Assembly (NCBI GenBank): GCA_964546125.1
Contig: CAZJIS010000058.1
Coordinates: 1-9,784, forward strand
Source of the DNA: Phil1 sp964546125
GTDB lineage: Bacteria > Bacillota > Clostridia > Christensenellales > CAG-138
Reading direction: 5' to 3'
Length of the DNA stretch: 9,784 nt
Positions within the stretch are counted from its first letter, which is position 1. The number at the start of each line of letters is the position of its first letter. The position numbers and the translations under genes are program-made. Positions 5,461 through 9,784 of the stretch are shown piece by piece. A model generated the notes under the pieces. That model did no database searches and was not told the DNA's origin. It was given only the letters and a program-made list of their open reading frames with translations.

Positions 5461-6063
5461 TCATTCCTTTTCTGTTTCTGTGCTTTTTCCCGCGCGCAGG
5501 CCCGGGCCGGGGTCGCCCTCGCGCCAATGCTTCCTGCAAAGGCTGATGTATTTGTCATCCGCGCCGAGCACGACCTGCTCGCCCACTTTTGTGATGCCGC
5601 CCTTGCCGTCGAGCCGCGCGTTACAAATGGCTTTGCGCCCGCACCAACAAATGGTTTTAATCTCCTCGATCGTGTCCGCCCAGGCCATCAGCCACAGGCT
5701 TCCGGGGAAGAAATTGCCGGAGAAATCAGCGCGCAGACCATAGCATATAACAGGAATGTTATAAATGTCAACAATGTCCGTGAGAAAAAGGACCTCGTCC
5801 TTGGTGAGAAACTGCGCTTCGTCGACGATGATGCAATCATACCGCCGCGCTTTCACGGCTTCAATGTCGATCTCATCGAACAGCACGCATGTTTCGGAGA
5901 TGCCCGAGCGGGATTTCATCGTGTGGACCCCGTCCCGAAGGTCCACGCGGGGTTTCACGAGCAGCGCGTTCTGCCCGCGCTCCTTGTAGTTGTAGTGCAC
6001 CATGATGGCGTTGGCGGTCTTGCTTGAACTCATCGCTCCGTAGCGGTAGTAGAGTTTTGCCAT
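5461..6063 (-). CDS. tdk: thymidine kinase
   Basis: This 200-residue protein has the length of type II (TK1-like) thymidine kinases. The P-loop is G9-AMSSSK-T16; the Walker B-like VDEAQF is at 80-85 with E82 as the likely catalytic base. The C-terminal zinc ribbon is suggested by C139, C141 (ICWCGRKA), C176 and H179 (LCRKH). YISLCRKH follows the expected lasso and thymidine-binding segment (GEQVVLGADDKY). It phosphorylates thymidine (and deoxyuridine) with ATP to form dTMP in the cytoplasm. An AAGGAG sits 12 bases before the ATG. It begins 21 bases after the permease stop codon and abuts the deoxyribosyltransferase-like gene, so it is within the transporter operon. The last 17 residues are a polar tail without an obvious role. 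Confidence 0.93.
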   Translation of the reverse strand: MAKLYYRYGAMSSSKTANAIMVHYNYKERGQNALLVKPRVDLRDGVHTMKSRSGISETCVLFDEIDIEAVKARRYDCIIVDEAQFLTKDEVLFLTDIVDIYNIPVICYGLRADFSGNFFPGSLWLMAWADTIEEIKTICWCGRKAICNARLDGKGGITKVGEQVVLGADDKYISLCRKHWREGDPGPGLRAGKSTETEKE

Positions 6064-6084
6064 TGCGTATTCTTGCTCCTTAGA

Positions 6085-7086
6085 TTATCTTGCGCCTTTG
6101 TCGTAGGGGATGCCCTCGGCCTTGGGCGCGCGCGATTTTTTAGAGGTGAGCACCAGCACCACCATCGTCACGATGTAGGGCAGCATCAGGTAGATGTATT
6201 CGCTTGCCTTCACGCCGGGGAAGCTAGGCAAAAACGGAATGCTCGCGCTCATGGAGCTGACCACTTTGAACAGCGCGAAGAACAGCGCCGCGCCGAGGAT
6301 GTTGAGCGGCTTCCAGTTGCCGAATATCATCACCGCAAGCGCGAGGAAGCCGTAGCCCATCACCGTGGACTGGAAAGCTGAGCCTGCGGCGATCGTGTAG
6401 GCAAGCCCGCCGATGCCGCCGAGGAAGCCCGAGATCGCAACGCCCGCATAACGCATTTTAAACACGTTCACGCCCACGGAATCGGCCGCCTGGGGATGCT
6501 CGCCGCACGCGCGCAGGCGCAGGCCAAAGCGCGTTTTATAAAGCAAAACCGTGCCCGCAATGAACAGCACGATTGCCACCGGGAACGTCAGATACAGGCT
6601 CTTGAACATGAAATATTGAAAGAAGCTCTCGGGGTTGGGCGTAAGCCCCATTGATGCCGCCGTGATGCGTATCCAGTTGGGAAGGAGGATCGTCGTCTGG
6701 CCCTGGCCCTGCACCGCCCAGGAAATGACGATCGCGAGCGCCGGAGCCGCCATGTTGAGCGCCGTGCCGCCGATGGTCTGATCCGCCCGCAAATGGACCG
6801 AGGCAAACGCCAGCAGCAGTGAGAACAAGCAGCCGCAAATGGCGCTTACGAGAATGGCCGCGAACATCGCAAGCTGCGGGTGCGCCGGGCCGAAAGAACC
6901 CTGATTGAACGCGCGCAGCGTCAGCGTGCCCGCGAGCGCGCCGATGAGCATGATGCCCTCGAGCGCGATGTTAATCACGCCGCTGCGCTCCGAGAACATG
7001 CCGCCGAGCGCGACCAGCAATAAAGGCACCGCAAACAGGATCGTGGCGCTTAGGATATCGGCGGTCAGCTTGATCTGAATACTCAT
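6085..7086 (-). CDS. nucleoside ABC transporter permease (NupQ/YufQ-like)
   Basis: This 333-residue integral membrane protein of the BPD_transp_2 family has about eight to nine hydrophobic segments. Family motifs include FSERSGVINIALEG (31-44), the cytoplasmic coupling loop FGLRLRACGEHPQAA (187-201) and GFLALAVMIFGNWKP (246-260). With the adjacent permease and double ATPase it forms the core of a BMP-type transporter; relatives such as B. subtilis NupNOPQ import nucleosides. The start chosen is MSIQIK: AAGGAGGG lies just upstream, and its ATG overlaps the preceding permease stop as ATGA. The frame stays open 13 codons further upstream, but that part lies inside the neighbouring gene. The exact nucleoside cannot be read from the sequence. 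Confidence 0.88.
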   Translation of the reverse strand: MSIQIKLTADILSATILFAVPLLLVALGGMFSERSGVINIALEGIMLIGALAGTLTLRAFNQGSFGPAHPQLAMFAAILVSAICGCLFSLLLAFASVHLRADQTIGGTALNMAAPALAIVISWAVQGQGQTTILLPNWIRITAASMGLTPNPESFFQYFMFKSLYLTFPVAIVLFIAGTVLLYKTRFGLRLRACGEHPQAADSVGVNVFKMRYAGVAISGFLGGIGGLAYTIAAGSAFQSTVMGYGFLALAVMIFGNWKPLNILGAALFFALFKVVSSMSASIPFLPSFPGVKASEYIYLMLPYIVTMVVLVLTSKKSRAPKAEGIPYDKGAR

Positions 7087-8252
7087 GTGGTGCTCCCTCC
7101 TTCCGCTTGTTCGGCGTTCTTGCACTTTTCGTTCCCTTGCCCGGCAAGCTCCGTTCCGCCTGGGTCGGGCGGGGGAACCTCCGCATTGATGTTGCCCGCA
7201 TCCACCCGAATAAAGCGCGCGATGAAACTGCGCATCAACAGCGCGAACGCCGCAAGGTAGATGATGACCGAAACGATGATGTCGATGATCTCCGTCACAA
7301 ACACCGGCTGCATCGCTTCGCCGCCGACCTGGATGTAGGAGATGAACAGCGCGCTGAAGATCGTGCCGAGGGGATGCGAGGTCGCAAGCAGCGCCACGGG
7401 AATGCCGTTAAAGCCCATCGAGAGCAGCGCCTTTTCGATTGTATATTGCGCCGTGCCGTTGAGGTAGAAGATGCCGCCGCCCACGCCCGCGAGCGCGCCC
7501 GCGATGAGCATGGAGAAGATGATGTTGCGCTTGGCGTTGATGCCCGCGTAAACGCTCGCGCTGCGGTTGTAGCCGCATGCGCGCAGCTCATAGCCAAAAG
7601 TCGTTTTGGTGAGGACGATCCAAACGACGATCGCGAAGAACACCGCGATAAAGATGCTCACGTTCATATAAGAGGAGGCAAACAGCTTATCGAGCCCGAG
7701 CTTGGGAATGGCGTACGCTGAGGCGATAGGAAGCGTGCGGTTGCCCACATCGAGGTATCCCGGCATGTTGCTAAAGGCGAGGTTTGTGACGAATAGGCCA
7801 ATCCAGTTGAACATGATCGAGGTGATGACTTCGTTCACGTTGAACAGCGCCTTGCAAATGCCCGGGAACGCGCCCCAGATCGCGCCGCCGATAAAGGCCG
7901 CGAGCAGCGAAACATACCAGGGCAGGTGGAACACCATCGCGCAGATAATTGCGAAAAATCCGCCAAGCGTATATTGGCCCGAGGCGCCGATGTTGAAAAG
8001 GCCCGTTTTGAACGCGAAGCCCACCGATAGGCCGGTCATGATAAGAGGAGCTGCCTGGTAGAGCACCTTTGCAAACTTAGCAAGGCTCGCAACGCCCGTG
8101 GCGACGATTTTGCCGATGCCCCAGAGCATGTGCGAAGCATCGAAAAAGAGCAGCACGATCATGCCCACGATCAGTCCTACGACGATGGAGGCGAGGGAGG
8201 CCATGAAACTCGTGAAGCCCTTGCTGGCGGCCAGTTTTTTAAAGAAAGTCAT
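7083..8252 (-). CDS. nucleoside ABC transporter permease (NupP/YufP-like)
   Basis: This 389-residue membrane protein of the BPD_transp_2 family has an N-terminal segment at about 17-37 followed by about eight more. Recognisable parts are GFAFKTGLFNIGASGQ (78-93), FNVNEVITSIMFNWI (137-151) and the ATPase-coupling loop FGYELRACGYNRSASVYAGI (219-238). A hydrophilic tail of about 40 residues (350-389), rich in Pro, Glu and Gly, is cytoplasmic and looks poorly constrained. It pairs with the other permease as a heterodimer in BMP-type nucleoside importers. The ATG has GAGGT a short distance upstream and lies 5 bases after the ATPase stop codon. Its own stop overlaps the next permease start by four bases. 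Confidence 0.88.
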   Translation of the reverse strand: MTFFKKLAASKGFTSFMASLASIVVGLIVGMIVLLFFDASHMLWGIGKIVATGVASLAKFAKVLYQAAPLIMTGLSVGFAFKTGLFNIGASGQYTLGGFFAIICAMVFHLPWYVSLLAAFIGGAIWGAFPGICKALFNVNEVITSIMFNWIGLFVTNLAFSNMPGYLDVGNRTLPIASAYAIPKLGLDKLFASSYMNVSIFIAVFFAIVVWIVLTKTTFGYELRACGYNRSASVYAGINAKRNIIFSMLIAGALAGVGGGIFYLNGTAQYTIEKALLSMGFNGIPVALLATSHPLGTIFSALFISYIQVGGEAMQPVFVTEIIDIIVSVIIYLAAFALLMRSFIARFIRVDAGNINAEVPPPDPGGTELAGQGNEKCKNAEQAEGGSTT

Positions 8253-8257
8253 CGCGC

Positions 8258-9784
8258 TTACCTCGTTTGGGCCGCAGGGGCCGCTTGCGTGCGCATGGCG
8301 CCGGCCATATAGAGGCCAAGCTCCTGCACGCCGGTCGTTTCGGGGTCGAACTCGCCCACAATCTCGCCCTCGTACATCACGAGGAGCCGGTCGCTGGCGT
8401 TCATCACCTCGTCGAGCTCGAGGGAAACAAGCAGCACAGCGGCGCCCGCGTCGCGCGCGGCGATAAGCTGGCTGTGGATGTATTCGATCGCGCCTACGTC
8501 GAGTCCGCGCGTGGGCTGCACGGCGACGAGCAGGCGCGGCTTCTTATCGAGTTCGCGTGCGACGATCGCCTTTTGCTGGTTGCCGCCGGACATGCTGCGC
8601 GCCACCGTCACCGGACCCTGGCCGGAGCGGATGTCGTATTGGGCAATGAGCTTTGCGGCATATTTTCGGACCTCTGCCTTGCGAATGAAGCCGCGCCTTT
8701 GGAAAGTGGGCTGCCAATAGCGCTGGAGCACGAGGTTTTCTTCGAGCGTGAAGTCGAGCACGAGGCCGTACTTATGCCGGTCTTCAGGGATGTGGCTCAT
8801 ACCGAGCTTCGAGCGTGCGCGGATCGATGCGCGCGTGATCTCCGTGCCGCAAAGCGCAATGCGGCCCGCGGAGGGCTTTTCAAGGCCGGTGAGCGCATAG
8901 ATGAACTCTGCCTGCCCGTTGCCCTCAATGCCCGCAAGGCAGATGATTTCGCCTGCGCGCACGTTGAATGAAACGTTTTTCACGGCGTTGTTCTTATGCG
9001 CCCTTGAGGGAACGGTCAGGTTGCTGACCTCGAGGATCACCTCGGCGGGGGAGGCTTTGGCTTTGTCGATGTCAAAACACACGTCCCGGCCGACCATCAT
9101 GCGCGAAAGCTCTTCCTTGCTGGTGGAGGCGATCTCTACCGTGCCCACGCACTTCCCTTTTCGAAGCACCGTGCAGCGGTCGGCCACCTCCATGATCTCG
9201 TTAAGCTTGTGCGTAATAAAGAGGATGGACTTCCCCTCGCGGGTGAAGCTGCGCATGATCTCCATCAATTCTTCTATTTCCTGCGGGGTGAGCACGGCGG
9301 TCGGCTCGTCGAAGATAAGGATTTCGTTGTCGCGGTAGAGCATTTTTAAAATCTCCACGCGCTGCTGCATGCCAACGGAAATGTTCTCGATGAGCGCGTC
9401 CGGGTCGATGCGCAGCCCGTAGCGTTCGCTCAGTTCCATCACAGCCTTGCGCGAGCGCGCCTTGTCAATGAAGCCAAGGTGCGTCGACTCGACGCCGAGC
9501 ATGATGTTCTCGAGCACGGTGAACACCTCCACCAGCTTGAAATGCTGATGCACCATGCCGATCTTGAGGGCATTCGCCGCGTTGGGATCGGTGATGCGCA
9601 CTGGCTCACCATTTTTTTTGATGACGCCCGCGTCGGGCTGATAGAGGCCAAAGAGCACGCTCATGAGCGTGGATTTTCCCGCACCGTTTTCGCCCAGCAG
9701 CGCGTGGATCTCGCCGTGCCTGAGTTGGAGGGTGATGTCGTCGTTGGCGCGGATGCCCGGAAAATCTTTGGTGATGTTGAGCAT
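8258..9784 (-). CDS. nucleoside ABC transporter ATPase, two fused nucleotide-binding domains (NupO/YufO-like), partial at 5' end
   Basis: This frame gives 508 residues. Domain 1 (about 1-235) is complete in its catalytic motifs: Walker A GENGAGKST (31-39), Q-loop Q80, signature ISVGMQQ (135-141), Walker B ILIFDEP (155-161) and switch His 192. Domain 2 (about 248-495) has a Walker A without the lysine (GIEGNGQ, 285-291), signature MSGGNQQ (398-404) and LLVAVQPTRGLD (418-429). Such asymmetry is normal in sugar/BMP-type double ATPases. The first Met here is the last codon of the window; relatives usually have several more residues before MLNITKxFPGI, so the real start probably lies beyond the right edge. 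It powers the two downstream permeases. The substrate-binding lipoprotein would be expected further upstream. Confidence 0.9.
   Translation of the reverse strand: MLNITKDFPGIRANDDITLQLRHGEIHALLGENGAGKSTLMSVLFGLYQPDAGVIKKNGEPVRITDPNAANALKIGMVHQHFKLVEVFTVLENIMLGVESTHLGFIDKARSRKAVMELSERYGLRIDPDALIENISVGMQQRVEILKMLYRDNEILIFDEPTAVLTPQEIEELMEIMRSFTREGKSILFITHKLNEIMEVADRCTVLRKGKCVGTVEIASTSKEELSRMMVGRDVCFDIDKAKASPAEVILEVSNLTVPSRAHKNNAVKNVSFNVRAGEIICLAGIEGNGQAEFIYALTGLEKPSAGRIALCGTEITRASIRARSKLGMSHIPEDRHKYGLVLDFTLEENLVLQRYWQPTFQRRGFIRKAEVRKYAAKLIAQYDIRSGQGPVTVARSMSGGNQQKAIVARELDKKPRLLVAVQPTRGLDVGAIEYIHSQLIAARDAGAAVLLVSLELDEVMNASDRLLVMYEGEIVGEFDPETTGVQELGLYMAGAMRTQAAPAAQTR

Noticed and set aside
5120..5743. 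207-codon + strand ORF
   Set aside because: It is antisense to the deoxyribosyltransferase-like and thymidine kinase genes, has no family-like motifs and reflects the GC-rich codon pattern of the other strand.
8267..8971. 234-codon + strand ORF
   Set aside because: It is antisense to the clearly recognised ABC ATPase and its composition is that of a shadow frame.
9034..9784. loss of Walker A lysine in the second ATPase domain as a defect
   Set aside because: A degenerate second domain is usual in double ATPases of the sugar/BMP transporter type, and the first domain is complete.

Overview
The window looks like chromosome from a GC-rich, anaerobic, Gram-positive bacterium of the Clostridia type. 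The reasons are strong AGGAGG-type ribosome binding sites, a PerR-like Fur regulator next to rubredoxin/rubrerythrin genes, a secreted DUF1002 protein, a BMP-type nucleoside ABC transporter and tight operons with ATGA overlaps. No mobile element, CRISPR array, tRNA or rRNA was seen. The species cannot be named from the sequence.

Left part (1-2364, + strand). The first ~100 bases may be the 3' end of a structured RNA, possibly 6S RNA, and are closed by a terminator. An oxidative-stress operon follows: a PerR-like repressor with a near-consensus PerR box in its own leader; a protein with a rubredoxin domain at each end of a helical middle; and a long ORF joining a two-cluster ferredoxin and a helical segment, in frame, to a complete rubrerythrin. 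The rubrerythrin part has its own Shine-Dalgarno and ATG inside the ORF, so both a fusion and a free rubrerythrin could be made. An 11-bp-stem terminator ends the unit. The likely job is peroxide/oxygen detoxification, with electrons passing through Fe-S and rubredoxin centres to the rubrerythrin di-iron site, under peroxide-sensing control.

Middle part (2365-5056). A glyoxalase-fold (VOC) protein is translationally coupled to a metallophosphoesterase with an extra C-terminal domain. A separately promoted secreted DUF1002 protein follows. A hairpin with A-tract and T-tract flanks acts as a bidirectional terminator between this strand and the convergent operon.

Right part (5057-9784, - strand). 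Read right to left this is one operon: a double-ATPase ABC subunit (start probably beyond the window), two BPD_transp_2 permeases, thymidine kinase, and a nucleoside 2-deoxyribosyltransferase-like protein. It couples nucleoside uptake to deoxynucleoside salvage. The substrate-binding lipoprotein expected with such a transporter is not in the window and may lie just beyond the right edge.

The most noteworthy part is the perR-rubredoxin-ferredoxin/rubrerythrin operon, with its in-frame fusion, unusual cysteine spacing and two helical regions that look like degenerate rubrerythrin-fold segments.
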